The notes: a model not told the origin generated them from the sequence alone. Counted from the stretch's first letter, positions 9,691 through 19,704 are shown. The stretch: DNA of 64,000 nucleotides from a gamma proteobacterium symbiont of Taylorina sp. (GCA_025655455.1 JAHXIV010000010.1:1-64000); one strand, 5' to 3'. Translations and numbers: made by a program.

Positions 9691-11947
9691 TAATCAGTTC
9701 CTTTACATAAGTTGAAATACTGCTTAAATCAGCTACCCTGATTAATGATTCCAGATGTTCAGCTGCCATTTCACCAGCCTGACCATATTCTTTCAATTCT
9801 ATTAATATGCTGCCAAGCTCTGTCAATTGACCATATTCAGCAGCCTGAATTAATTTTTGACACAATTTCTGTTTCAGTTTAAGTTCCGGTACTTCAAGAT
9901 TTTCAAGACTGCTCAGATTGTCTTTTATCTGTTCAGCCTGAGTTCTAAGCGGCTGCAGTTCCACACCTAAAATATCTGTGATTGCATAGTAAATCTCATC
10001 AAAACGAAAAGGTTTGGAGATGAACAGATTAAAGCCTTTACTGATAAAATAATCTGCTTGATGGCGCATATTTCCTGCTGAAACTGCTATGCATTTCAGT
10101 TGCTCAGATGAAAGTTGCTGACGGATTTTCAGCAATGCCTCAACCCCGTCCATAACTGGCATACGAATATCCATAAAGACAATATCAGGACGGTTTTTCT
10201 CAATTTCATCCAGAGCTTCCCGTCCATTGTACGCACATACAACATTCAATCCCATCTGGCGCAAAATACTGGATAGTAAATCAACATTATCTTCAATGTC
10301 ATCAACGACAAGTGCTGACAATGCTTGTCCCGGTTTTAATGTATATAAAGAGCGGGATTCCAGAGCATTAATAATAGTTGATTCGCTTGCCGGTAATAGT
10401 TCAATATCAAAGGTAAATATCGATCCCTGATTTAATTGAGAGCTGACTTTAATCTTACCTGACATTAATTCAATATGGCGTTTTGATATATTAAGACCCA
10501 GTCCTGTCCCTCTTCCTCGATGTTCATTCTGCTGTTCCTGATGAAAAGCATCAAAGATACGATCTAATGCCTGTGTTTCAATCCCAATACCGGTATCTTT
10601 AATGGTGAATTGATATTGCCTGTCAGACAAGTGTTCAATCGTAAATAAAATTTCCCCTCTGTCAGTAAATTTACAGGCATTGCCGATAATATTAATTAAT
10701 ATCTGATTAAGCTTACCCTTGTCACCGTTGACTAACACAGGTTTATGAGTAAAACAGTGCATTTCCCAATAAATATTTTTTCTTTCACAGGCAATTTTGA
10801 ACATATTTTCAATATTATTGACCAGTTCAAGCAGATCAAAATCACTCTTACGTATTTCAAGCGTGCCTGCTTCAATTTTTGATAATTCAAGAATATCATT
10901 GATCAGACCCAGCAAGTGTTTACCGCTTTTATCAATAATACCCAGATAAGAGCTTTGTTCCTTACTCAGTTCAGCTTGTTGTAATAATTGTGTATAACCC
11001 AAAATGGCATTCATCGGAGTTCTGATTTCATGTGACATATTGGCCAGAAATATACTTTTTGTACGACTGGCGGATAAAGCCTTGTCACGTGCATTTTGTA
11101 ATTGAGCGGTGCGTTCTTCAACATTCTTTTCTAAATTCTGCTGATAACTTTTTGTTACTTGCTCATGCTCTTCCAATTGAACAAGCATCTCATTAAAACC
11201 ATCGATTAATTGGCCAAATTCATCATGATGACGATTGACAAGCAAGTTAGTATAGTCATGATTTATGGAAACCCGCTGCATTGAACCCAATAAATCCAGA
11301 ATGGGCGCAGTAAATATTTTTTGCGCCTTAAATGCAAACAGTAGTGTTAATCCTAAGGCAATACCCATCATAACTATAATGGTATAAATGTAATCAACCA
11401 TACGCTGCCAGTAAATTTCACGATCAGATTCAATATAGATCATCCCCAGCAGACTTTTATCCTGTTCAAAAATAACAGGTTTAACAAGATGAATATTACC
11501 ATTAATATAAAAGTAGGCTTCCGTCTTTCGTTTAAGCTGTATATTGATTTCATTTGGAAAGAACATATGATCAACAGTACCTTGTTCGGACTTAGGTAGT
11601 TTTAAATTCTCCCGAATATAATGGGCAAAAATTACATTTTTATCCGTTAACAAGTGTGCCGTAACAATATGGGGAGTTGCCTTCAATGCCTGTAAATTAT
11701 CTTCTGCGGCTCTGGAATCATAGAACATAATGGCACCGGAACTATTTTTTCCTACCAGATCTGCCAATGTTGATAAATCTTCAAGCATGGCATTTTTTAA
11801 ACTATTTAACTCAATAGAGATAAATAAACCCAGACTGGATAATAATACTACACTGGTAATCCCCATAATTATCAGCACCAGCTTCTTTTGAATTGAGAGT
11901 TTTTTTAAGGAAAACTGTCGTGAAAGTTGAGGTGGTTTTGCAGTCAT
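9683..11947 (-). CDS. Hybrid sensor histidine kinase (CHASE8-like periplasmic domain-HAMP-HisKA-HATPase-REC)
   Basis: Two TM segments with DLSTLADLVGKNSSGAIMFYDSRAAEDNLQAL...; MSHEIRTPMNAILGY; GRGTGLGLNISKRHIELM; REC VFMDIRMPVMDG. Confidence 0.92.
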   Translation of the reverse strand: MTAKPPQLSRQFSLKKLSIQKKLVLIIMGITSVVLLSSLGLFISIELNSLKNAMLEDLSTLADLVGKNSSGAIMFYDSRAAEDNLQALKATPHIVTAHLLTDKNVIFAHYIRENLKLPKSEQGTVDHMFFPNEINIQLKRKTEAYFYINGNIHLVKPVIFEQDKSLLGMIYIESDREIYWQRMVDYIYTIIVMMGIALGLTLLFAFKAQKIFTAPILDLLGSMQRVSINHDYTNLLVNRHHDEFGQLIDGFNEMLVQLEEHEQVTKSYQQNLEKNVEERTAQLQNARDKALSASRTKSIFLANMSHEIRTPMNAILGYTQLLQQAELSKEQSSYLGIIDKSGKHLLGLINDILELSKIEAGTLEIRKSDFDLLELVNNIENMFKIACERKNIYWEMHCFTHKPVLVNGDKGKLNQILINIIGNACKFTDRGEILFTIEHLSDRQYQFTIKDTGIGIETQALDRIFDAFHQEQQNEHRGRGTGLGLNISKRHIELMSGKIKVSSQLNQGSIFTFDIELLPASESTIINALESRSLYTLKPGQALSALVVDDIEDNVDLLSSILRQMGLNVVCAYNGREALDEIEKNRPDIVFMDIRMPVMDGVEALLKIRQQLSSEQLKCIAVSAGNMRHQADYFISKGFNLFISKPFRFDEIYYAITDILGVELQPLRTQAEQIKDNLSSLENLEVPELKLKQKLCQKLIQAAEYGQLTELGSILIELKEYGQAGEMAAEHLESLIRVADLSSISTYVKELINE

Positions 11948-12543
11948 GGTCTGAAATCCTCCGTCGATTTCACAATTTTGGCCAGTGAAAGAATACGGGA
12001 ACTTATCTGGAGATTTGCCTGTTTAATGGCATCAAGATTGACTTCCAGACTAAGTGTATTATTCTTTTTAACAAAAAAATGAATATGACCACTTTTATGT
12101 GCAAAATCAGCCAAATCACTGACAGTTAAAATGGGGTACTGCGCTGAAATATCCAGAATATTGTATAAGTTGTCTTCTTCAGATTGATTGATAAAGAGTA
12201 TTTGACAGTGGGGAATTTCACTTACGGCAATGTTCCGCTTAATAATCAGGGGTCTTGAATTGGCTTTTTTATTTTGAATAGCTTGCAATGCATTGTCAAA
12301 AGAATCATTGCCAATAAAACAAAGTCGTATAGGACTCATCGATGTCTTGAAAGTATTTGACGGCCAGTCCACTAATCTTGCAAAGTTATATAAAAATGCA
12401 CTTTTTAAAAAATATTCTTTTGCCTGCAAATCACCGGCATATAATATTGCAGATTGATTCAACATTATGACAAAAATCAAAGCGGATAAAATCGACAATC
12501 TGTACTTCAATCGATATAAAAAGTTATTTTTTTTATAATTCAT
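11944..12543 (-). CDS. YfiR-like periplasmic protein (DUF4154)
   Basis: Signal peptide; EYFLKSAFLYNFARLVDWPSNTF...LCFIGNDSFDNAL...ILTVSDLADFAHKSGHIHFF...LQISSRILSLAKIV. Confidence 0.85.
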   Translation of the reverse strand: MNYKKNNFLYRLKYRLSILSALIFVIMLNQSAILYAGDLQAKEYFLKSAFLYNFARLVDWPSNTFKTSMSPIRLCFIGNDSFDNALQAIQNKKANSRPLIIKRNIAVSEIPHCQILFINQSEEDNLYNILDISAQYPILTVSDLADFAHKSGHIHFFVKKNNTLSLEVNLDAIKQANLQISSRILSLAKIVKSTEDFRP

Positions 12544-12732
12544 TTAAAAATCATGTTATGAGAATCCTCAGCAAATATGACAATAGTCAATTTCATATTA
12601 GATAAGAGAATATTAGCAGACCTAATTATAATACAATTAAAGGACTTATGCTGTAGTATTAGCCATGTTACAATTAATTTCGCTGCAAAATAGTCAGTCA
12701 TTTAACCAGATTCCATTGGAATATTTATTACC

Positions 12733-13569
12733 GTGAAAAATAGCACAAACTATTCTGAACGTTTTGCCGGCATTACACGACTTTATGGCAAAGATAAAGC
12801 AGCCATTATTTCTAAATTACATATCTGTGTTATTGGTATTGGTGGTGTTGGTTCCTGGGCAGTTGAAGGTTTGGCTCGTTCAGGCATTGGTGAAATCACT
12901 ATAATTGATCATGATGATATCGCTTTATCCAATATTAATCGTCAAATTCATACGCTTGACAGCACTATAGAGCAGGCAAAAGTTGCCGCAATGTATGATA
13001 GAGTCATACAGATTAACCCCGATTGTCAATGTCACATTATTGATGATTTACTCAGCGAAAATAATCTTGACAAATATATTGGTCGATTATCTGATTCAAA
13101 GCCTCATTTTCACAGCCAAAATCATTATGATTATGTCATTGATGCCATTGATAGTGTGAAGCAAAAGAGTGCTCTGATTTATTATTGTAAACGTAATAAA
13201 ATCCCAATTATCAGTACCGGAGGAGCTGGCGGCTTAAACAATCCGACAGCTGTTGAGATTGTTGATTTAAGCAAAACCTATAATGATCCTCTGGCTGCCA
13301 AGGTACGCTCCCGATTGCGTCAGCACTATAATTTCACCCGAAACCCAAAAAGCCGCTTTGGGGTTGAATGTGTTTTTTCTACTGAACAACAGGTTTATCC
13401 ACAGGCTGATGGCAGTGTTGGACAGGAAAAACCACAGCTGAAAGGAGTTAGCCTGGATTGTGACTTCGGATATGGCTCATCCAGTTGCGTTACTTCTGTT
13501 TTTGGTTTTTCTGCAGCAGCACAAGTCATTGATAAAGCAGTAGCAAGAAGGCAAAGAAATAAAGCTTAA
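12733..13569 (+). CDS. tcdA: tRNA threonylcarbamoyladenosine dehydratase (CsdL/YgdL family)
   Basis: YSERFAGITRLYGKDKAAIISKLHICVIGIGGVGSWAVEGLARSGIGEITIIDHDDIALSNINRQIH; E1-like ThiF fold. Confidence 0.95.
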   Translation: MKNSTNYSERFAGITRLYGKDKAAIISKLHICVIGIGGVGSWAVEGLARSGIGEITIIDHDDIALSNINRQIHTLDSTIEQAKVAAMYDRVIQINPDCQCHIIDDLLSENNLDKYIGRLSDSKPHFHSQNHYDYVIDAIDSVKQKSALIYYCKRNKIPIISTGGAGGLNNPTAVEIVDLSKTYNDPLAAKVRSRLRQHYNFTRNPKSRFGVECVFSTEQQVYPQADGSVGQEKPQLKGVSLDCDFGYGSSSCVTSVFGFSAAAQVIDKAVARRQRNKA

Positions 13570-13690
13570 TTTTTTGGATTTTATAATCATCTGGACTTAT
13601 TTATCAAAACAGACTATAAAAAAAGAGTATTATATATTTTAACTCAAGTTTTTTTTTAATATGCCGACAGCATAACAATAGGGGAATAAT

Positions 13691-14143
13691 ATGAAAACCA
13701 TTAATCACATGAAAAAAGCCAACAAAAAAATAATAAAGTATCTTCCAGTATTTTTTATTATGCTTTTGTGTACTATACAAATTGCTTCTGCGAGTAGCAA
13801 AATTTCACCCATGACAGTAGATGGAGCAACATCAATTACAACAGATGAGGCAAAGAAACTCTTTGATGACGGTGTTTTATTTATTGATGTTCGCAGTACA
13901 AAAGCCTGGAATATCGGGCGCATTTCAGATGCTGTTTTGCTGGATATTAAAAGCAACTATACTGAAGCATCATTAACTGCAGAAGCAAAAAAAACTGACC
14001 CTATTGTTATTTATTGCAATGGTGAAGATTGTTTAAGAAGTGCTAAGGGCAGTAAAATGGCAGTTGGCTGGGGATTTACAAAAATTTATTATTACCGTAA
14101 CGGATTTCCTGCCTGGAAAAAAGCTGGTTATCCCATAGAATAA
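13691..14143 (+). CDS. Exported single-domain rhodanese-like protein
   Basis: Signal peptide; ITTDEAKKLFDDGVLFIDVRSTKAWNIGRI...IVIYCNGEDCLRSAKGSKMAVGWGFTKIYYYRNGFPAWKKAGYP. Confidence 0.93.
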   Translation: MKTINHMKKANKKIIKYLPVFFIMLLCTIQIASASSKISPMTVDGATSITTDEAKKLFDDGVLFIDVRSTKAWNIGRISDAVLLDIKSNYTEASLTAEAKKTDPIVIYCNGEDCLRSAKGSKMAVGWGFTKIYYYRNGFPAWKKAGYPIE

Positions 14144-14174
14144 TATTGAGTCATAAAAATAGCGAGTTCATATA

Positions 14175-16043
14175 ATGAATCTGAAAAATAGAATTGTACT
14201 AACAGTGACAATAATTATAGTGATTATTGCAGGCGCTGGTTTTGTATCCAGTTTCCTGAAAATGAATACATTAGAACACCGTTACAATGAACTCGCCACC
14301 AGTGACAATCAACAATTATGGGATTTAATAACATTAAATCAGTATGTTAATATGAGCCCCAACATAAAGAATATCACCCGGGATCGTAAATTAAAAAAAG
14401 CCATTGATAAAAAAGATACTGTATTAATCAAAGAAAATGCAACAACAGCCTTTAATGTTCTGGAAGGCCAAAAAGTCCTTTCTAATATACAGATAATGGA
14501 TAATAACGGTATTATTTTATATGATGCCCTTAATCCAGCCACACATTCATCAACTAATCAATTAGCCTTGCATGCTATCCAGGAAAAAAAGAACCAGACC
14601 TCCATTACAAAAAATCAGCAGGGATATCTACAATCAGAACTGGTTTTTCTTATCACAAAAAGAGGTAAAATTATTGGTGCAGGTTCCTATACACTTAAAT
14701 TAAATACTGCCATTGATGCATTGAAAGCGAGACATGATTCTCAGGTTTATATCGCTGATACAACAGGAAAACTTCAGTCATACTCAAGCATCAATTTAGA
14801 CAATGAACTTAATGCACTTTCTCTGCCTTTTGAGCAAGGTAAACACTTGCTTATCAAGCAATCAGGCAGTGCTTTTTCAATAACAATTTTGCCTATTTTT
14901 AATGCAAAAAATGAATTACTCAGCAATCTCATTAGTATTAAAGATGTTTCCAATAGCTACAATTCTCAACAAACCATAAATATTTCAGCAATACTACTTT
15001 TACTAGTGATTAGTGCTGTTTCCATTGTCTTTATCTACTGGTATTTAAACCAGTCACTTAAACCTTTGCACTCTATCTCTAAATCATTGACTGCGGTCAG
15101 TGAAGGGAATTTGACTGTCGTCATTGAACAGAGTCCACGCAATGATGAAATTGCAGAAATTCAAAAAGCTATTGCCAATACTATCAATAATTTACATCAG
15201 CTTATTTCAAAAATTTCACCACTGGTGAGTGAAGTGAATAACTCATCTGACCTGTTAACTCAAACCATACAGACAAATCAGAAAAATATCGCTCTGCAAA
15301 AAGACAATATTGAACAGGTCAGCCATGCAACACAGGGAGTAGAATCCGCTGTGAGCAGCATTTCTCAAAATAGCAGCCAGGTCATGTCTCATTCTCATGA
15401 AACCAATGACGAATTAGGCAAAGGAAGCCGTATAATCCACCAGACCATTGACTCAATTAAGAAAATTGCTTCTCAGGTTGAACGTTCTTCCAGTGTCATT
15501 AACAACCTTTCAGAAGAAACAGAGTCCATTGTCGGTATACTGGATGTCATTAAGGGCATTGCTGAACAGACTAATTTATTGGCACTTAATGCGGCTATTG
15601 AAGCTGCCAGAGCAGGAGAGCAGGGTCGGGGTTTTGCAGTCGTTGCTGATGAAGTACGCACCTTAGCAGGTAAGACGCAGGAATCCACTTTGGAAATTGA
15701 AGAAATGATTGATAAACTTCGTAACGGTGCTTCCTCTGCAGTCAAAGAAATGGAAAATAGTCGTAGAGAGGTGAAGAGTTGTGTCGAGTTATCAACTCAA
15801 ACAGAAGCCTCATTAGGTATCATTACCCCAAAAGTAGAAGAGATCAAAAATAGTAATATACAAATTAATAGTTCTATCAGTGAACAAAAAACAGCTATTG
15901 AGGGAATCACGCAAAATATTATCACTATTAGCAATCTTTCAGAAAGTAATGTTGAAAGTAATTCAGAGGCTGTTAACATCAGTAACAGACTGAAAGAATT
16001 TTCTAATCAGCTTGAAGCTATGATTGATCAGTTTAAAGTTTAA
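14175..16043 (+). CDS. Methyl-accepting chemotaxis protein with Cache-like periplasmic sensor
   Basis: TM-periplasmic-TM-HAMP; signalling hairpin [40 protein letters not shown]. Confidence 0.95.
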   Translation: MNLKNRIVLTVTIIIVIIAGAGFVSSFLKMNTLEHRYNELATSDNQQLWDLITLNQYVNMSPNIKNITRDRKLKKAIDKKDTVLIKENATTAFNVLEGQKVLSNIQIMDNNGIILYDALNPATHSSTNQLALHAIQEKKNQTSITKNQQGYLQSELVFLITKRGKIIGAGSYTLKLNTAIDALKARHDSQVYIADTTGKLQSYSSINLDNELNALSLPFEQGKHLLIKQSGSAFSITILPIFNAKNELLSNLISIKDVSNSYNSQQTINISAILLLLVISAVSIVFIYWYLNQSLKPLHSISKSLTAVSEGNLTVVIEQSPRNDEIAEIQKAIANTINNLHQLISKISPLVSEVNNSSDLLTQTIQTNQKNIALQKDNIEQVSHATQGVESAVSSISQNSSQVMSHSHETNDELGKGSRIIHQTIDSIKKIASQVERSSSVINNLSEETESIVGILDVIKGIAEQTNLLALNAAIEAARAGEQGRGFAVVADEVRTLAGKTQESTLEIEEMIDKLRNGASSAVKEMENSRREVKSCVELSTQTEASLGIITPKVEEIKNSNIQINSSISEQKTAIEGITQNIITISNLSESNVESNSEAVNISNRLKEFSNQLEAMIDQFKV

Positions 16044-16094
16044 TATTTTCTCTGACTTATTAGACAGATCAGTATATTGATCTATAATATGAGT

Positions 16095-16115
16095 GACTAT
16101 TAATAATTAATAGTC
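16095..16115. repeat. 21-nt inverted repeat gactattaat-a-attaatagtc between MCP and second rhodanese
   Basis: 10-bp perfect arms around a 1-nt centre. Confidence 0.7.
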
Positions 16116-16143
16116 TTAAAATAAGGTAACTACTAACACTTCT

Positions 16144-16157
16144 CCTTCTATAGAAGG
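16144..16157. repeat. 14-bp palindrome ccttctatagaagg upstream of second rhodanese
   Basis: Perfect self-complementary sequence, 50 nt before the ATG at 16208. Confidence 0.65.
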
Positions 16158-16207
16158 GGGAATAGTTACAAAATAACAATAATTAAATAAATACCAAAGG
16201 AATCCAC

Positions 16208-16630
16208 ATGAAAATAACTGCCAAGATTATTGCTGTAGCATTTTTTCTGACATTTATCTGTGTTCAATCAAGTTTTGCCGGTGATAAAATTTCACCTATG
16301 AATATTGACGGAGCCAAAACAGTCACAACAGCAGAGGCAAAAAAGCTGTTTGATGAAGGCGTTTTATTTATTGATGTCCGTAAGGATAAGGACTGGAATG
16401 CAGGGCGTGTTTCTGATGCAGTTCAGTTGAATATTAAAACCAAATTATCAGCAGAAACAATGGCTGCTGAAATGAAAAAAGATGATCCTGCTGTCATCTA
16501 TTGTAATGGTGAACGCTGTATGAGAAGTTCTGATGCCTGTAAAAAAGCAGTTGACTGGGGCTTTACAAATATATACTATTATCGTGATGGTTTTCCTGCA
16601 TGGAAGAATGCCGGACACCCAGTCGAATAA
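16208..16630 (+). CDS. Exported single-domain rhodanese-like protein (paralogue of 13691..14143)
   Basis: Signal peptide; VTTAEAKKLFDEGVLFIDVRKDKDWNAGRV...AVIYCNGERCMRSSDACKKAVDWGFTNIYYYRDGFPAWKNAGHP. Confidence 0.93.
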   Translation: MKITAKIIAVAFFLTFICVQSSFAGDKISPMNIDGAKTVTTAEAKKLFDEGVLFIDVRKDKDWNAGRVSDAVQLNIKTKLSAETMAAEMKKDDPAVIYCNGERCMRSSDACKKAVDWGFTNIYYYRDGFPAWKNAGHPVE

Positions 16631-16654
16631 AGTTTATCTGACTATTTAATCTTA

Positions 16655-16683
16655 TTTTCAGGATGGCAAAACCATCCTGAAAA
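16655..16683. terminator. Hairpin downstream of rhodanese gene, possible transcription terminator
   Basis: ttttcaggatgg-caaaa-ccatcctgaaaa, 12-bp perfect stem, 25 nt after the stop; no clear U-tract beyond the stem. Confidence 0.55.
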
Positions 16684-16794
16684 GTGTTCTATACTGCTCT
16701 ACCTATGTCCTTTCTATAAAGTTAACAATTAATCTTGTTATTCTATGCATAAATGCTAAGATGCTTATGACTTTAATAACAATAATAATTTTTT

Positions 16795-18354
16795 ATGGCC
16801 TATCTGGATATCTCAAAACTGCGCTTTCTTCTTATCGATGATTTTGCTAATTATCGTTCTATGCTTCGTTCTATATTACTCAGTTGCGGCGCACAACATA
16901 TTGAGGATGTTTCCAATGCTGAAGATGCTTTGGAACTGCTTATAGAACAGAAATTTGATGTTATTTTATGCGACTATAATTTAGGCGATGGAAAAAATGG
17001 TCAGCAACTGCTGGAAGAAGTTATGCATCGTAAGATTATTCCCTATGGCACGATTTATATTATGGTAACAGCAGAAAATACCCAGGGTATGGTGATGGCT
17101 GCAGTTGAATATCGACCCGACGGGTATTTAAATAAACCGTTCCCGAAAGACTTACTCGTTAAACGCCTTGAACTGCTGGTTGAAAAGAAGGCTATTATGA
17201 AGAGCATTTACAAGGCATATAACAAAAATGATTATACCAAGGCTCTTTCTCTGGCCAATAAAGCAATGCTGGAGCATAGTAAACAGGCTCTGGAAATTGG
17301 TAAGCTTAAAGGTGAAATTGCTCTTGCCGCCAATGAACTGGATATTGCAGAACAGGTTTATGATAAAGCCTTAACATTCAGAGACTTTCAATGGGCAAGA
17401 GTGGGCAAAGCTAAAGTGCTGCTGCATCGTCAGGAAAATGAACAGGAAAATAAAGAACAGGCAAAACTACTTTTAGAAGCCGTTATTGAAGAAAATAAAA
17501 ATTATATTGAAGCCTATGATCTGCTGGCTTCTATTCTTGAATTTCAGGGTAAATCTGAGGAAGTACAAAAAATTCTCAGTACAGCAACGCAGATTTCACC
17601 GAATACTGTATCACGACAACAACATTTATCCAAAGTTGCCATTGAGAATAATGATTTTGAAGCTGCTGAAAATTCATTGAAACAGGCCATTCGTCACGGC
17701 AAACATTCCTGTTTCGGAAAAATTGGCGACAATATGGAGTTAGTTAAAATCTATGCTGATAATGGTCAACCCAAAAAAGTGGTTCAAACCTTAAAAACAG
17801 CAAGAGCTTCTTATAAAAAAGATAAAGATGCCATGCTGCATACTCAGTTTGTTGAAAGTATGGCACAACAAAAATTAGGCAATGAAGATAGAGCACGTGA
17901 GCTGTTTCAGGAAGCCATAAAAAAGATCCCGGATCATTTGTCCGAGTTACCCGAAGAATTACAAAATGATCTGCTGGTAATATCTGTTAATCTGGGTGAA
18001 ACAGAACTGGCCGAAGCATTAGAGGAAGATATTAATAATACTTCCGGCACTGCAAGCAATGAAAATAAAACCAAAAAATATCACTATCTATTAATTAACG
18101 GCAAAGGAATACGACTTTATGAAGCAAACAAAATAAAAGAGTCTATTCCCCTTTTCGAAGAAGCAGCTCAACACTTAAGTAATAAAATTTCTGTTAATAT
18201 GAATGCCGCACAGGCCTTATTATTTCAGTTCAAGAGCAGTAAGAATATAGAGTTACTCACTAAGGCAAGACATTATCTGGATATTAGTCAACAATTGGAT
18301 AAAAACAATGAAAAATATAAAAAACTGGAAAATATTTATTCAACTTTGAACTAA
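16795..18354 (+). CDS. Response regulator with C-terminal TPR-like repeats
   Basis: REC (FLLIDDFANYRSMLRSILLSCGA...DVILCDYNLGDGKNGQQLLEE...LNKPFPKDLL) followed by helical TPR-like repeats. Confidence 0.88.
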   Translation: MAYLDISKLRFLLIDDFANYRSMLRSILLSCGAQHIEDVSNAEDALELLIEQKFDVILCDYNLGDGKNGQQLLEEVMHRKIIPYGTIYIMVTAENTQGMVMAAVEYRPDGYLNKPFPKDLLVKRLELLVEKKAIMKSIYKAYNKNDYTKALSLANKAMLEHSKQALEIGKLKGEIALAANELDIAEQVYDKALTFRDFQWARVGKAKVLLHRQENEQENKEQAKLLLEAVIEENKNYIEAYDLLASILEFQGKSEEVQKILSTATQISPNTVSRQQHLSKVAIENNDFEAAENSLKQAIRHGKHSCFGKIGDNMELVKIYADNGQPKKVVQTLKTARASYKKDKDAMLHTQFVESMAQQKLGNEDRARELFQEAIKKIPDHLSELPEELQNDLLVISVNLGETELAEALEEDINNTSGTASNENKTKKYHYLLINGKGIRLYEANKIKESIPLFEEAAQHLSNKISVNMNAAQALLFQFKSSKNIELLTKARHYLDISQQLDKNNEKYKKLENIYSTLN

Positions 18355-18397
18355 CACCGGGTTCCACCTAAATGACATCAAGAATAATATATAAGCC

Positions 18398-19117
18398 ATG
18401 CTAAAAAAAACGCCTGAAAAAACCTCAAAAGACACTCAGGCAGAACAACTGAATGCTGTCTTAATGTCATTTATACATGATATAAAAAATTCACTATTAG
18501 TCTCTCTCAGTGGTCTTGATAGTCTCTATGATGCTGTTGATAACCTTCTACCGGAACAAAAGAACAGTTTTAATCAGATACAATATGAACTGCGTCGAAT
18601 TAATAATTCTCTGATACAATTATTATCTCTGTATAAAATGGAAACCCAACTATTTTCAATACAGGCTGATCAATATAATTGTTATGACTTTCTCGACGAA
18701 CTAATTATTAGTAACAAGCCGTTAAATAAGCAGACAAGTTTTTCATTTAAACTGGATTGTGATCAGGATATAGAATGGTTTTTTGATCGAGATTTGATTG
18801 CCACAATTATTAACAGCACCATTAACAATTCCATCCGTTATACACATTCTGAAATTATTCTCACTGCAAAAATTAATGATAATAATTTTTTAGAAATATG
18901 TATAGAGGATGATGGTGATGGTTTCCCGGAAAAAATGTTTACTCATCCTGAAAATCTGGAAACAGTGATTAATATGAAGTCAGGGAGTACCGGTCTGGGA
19001 CTTTATTTTGCTGAAAAAATTGCAAATATTCATCAAAATGGGGAAAAAGAAGGTACAATATTTATTGATAATCAATCTCAGATTGGCGGCGGTCGTTTTA
19101 CCCTGTTCCTACCATAA
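18398..19117 (+). CDS. Soluble sensor histidine kinase
   Basis: H-box FIHDIKNSLLVSLSGL; N-box INNSIRYT; GSTGLGLYFAEKIA; no TM segment. Confidence 0.87.
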   Translation: MLKKTPEKTSKDTQAEQLNAVLMSFIHDIKNSLLVSLSGLDSLYDAVDNLLPEQKNSFNQIQYELRRINNSLIQLLSLYKMETQLFSIQADQYNCYDFLDELIISNKPLNKQTSFSFKLDCDQDIEWFFDRDLIATIINSTINNSIRYTHSEIILTAKINDNNFLEICIEDDGDGFPEKMFTHPENLETVINMKSGSTGLGLYFAEKIANIHQNGEKEGTIFIDNQSQIGGGRFTLFLP

Positions 19118-19131
19118 CTAAGAAAAGAAAA

Positions 19132-19183
19132 AGGGGTCGGATTCAATTGGCATGGTATAGCGTGCCAATTGAATCCGACCCCT
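19132..19183. repeat. Long palindromic intergenic repeat (REP-like), may act as bidirectional terminator
   Basis: aggggtcggattcaattggca - tggtatagcg - tgccaattgaatccgacccct: 21-bp perfect inverted repeat with 10-nt loop between convergent genes. Confidence 0.9.
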
Positions 19184-19209
19184 CTTCTATACTGTGGGCA
19201 GTGCTATTA

Positions 19210-19656
19210 TTATTCAGCTTCTACAAGAATCTTCACTGTCGCATTGACATCAGTGTGTAAATGCAGATTAATATCATACTCACCCAATTCACGAATAGCA
19301 CCTTCAGGCATGCGTACTTCACGCTTTTCAACCTGAGCACCGGCAGCATTCAATGCTTCTGCGACATCACTATTGGTGACAGACCCAAACATGCGGCCTT
19401 CATCACCTGCTTTACGAACGATAACAACTTCTTTGCCATTCAATGTTTCTGCACGAGCTGTTGCTGCTGTTAATGATTTAGCGGCATCAGCTTCAAGTTC
19501 AGCGCGACGTTCTTCAAACATTTTAACGTTTGCTTTAGTTGCAGGAAGTGCTTTACCGTGAGGAATTAAGTAGTTACGACCAAAACCTGCTTTTACAGAG
19601 ACTTGATCACCTAAAGCACCTAATTTATTTATTTTTTCTAATAAAATAATGTTCAT
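19210..19656 (-). CDS. rplI: 50S ribosomal protein bL9
   Basis: MNIILLEKINKLGALGDQVSVKAGFGRNYLIPHGKA. Confidence 0.98.
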   Translation of the reverse strand: MNIILLEKINKLGALGDQVSVKAGFGRNYLIPHGKALPATKANVKMFEERRAELEADAAKSLTAATARAETLNGKEVVIVRKAGDEGRMFGSVTNSDVAEALNAAGAQVEKREVRMPEGAIRELGEYDINLHLHTDVNATVKILVEAE

Positions 19657-19704
19657 AAGAATTCTCTTTAATGTATGTTAAACCTGTTATTAATTAATCA
19701 AGGT

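Noticed and set aside
15473-15745. 90-aa minus ORF, and similar ones at 51261-51503 and 60352-60618 (+), sharing [19 protein letters not shown]
   Set aside because: These are antisense translations of the conserved MCP signalling hairpin; similarity reflects the MCP coding sequence, not a real gene family.
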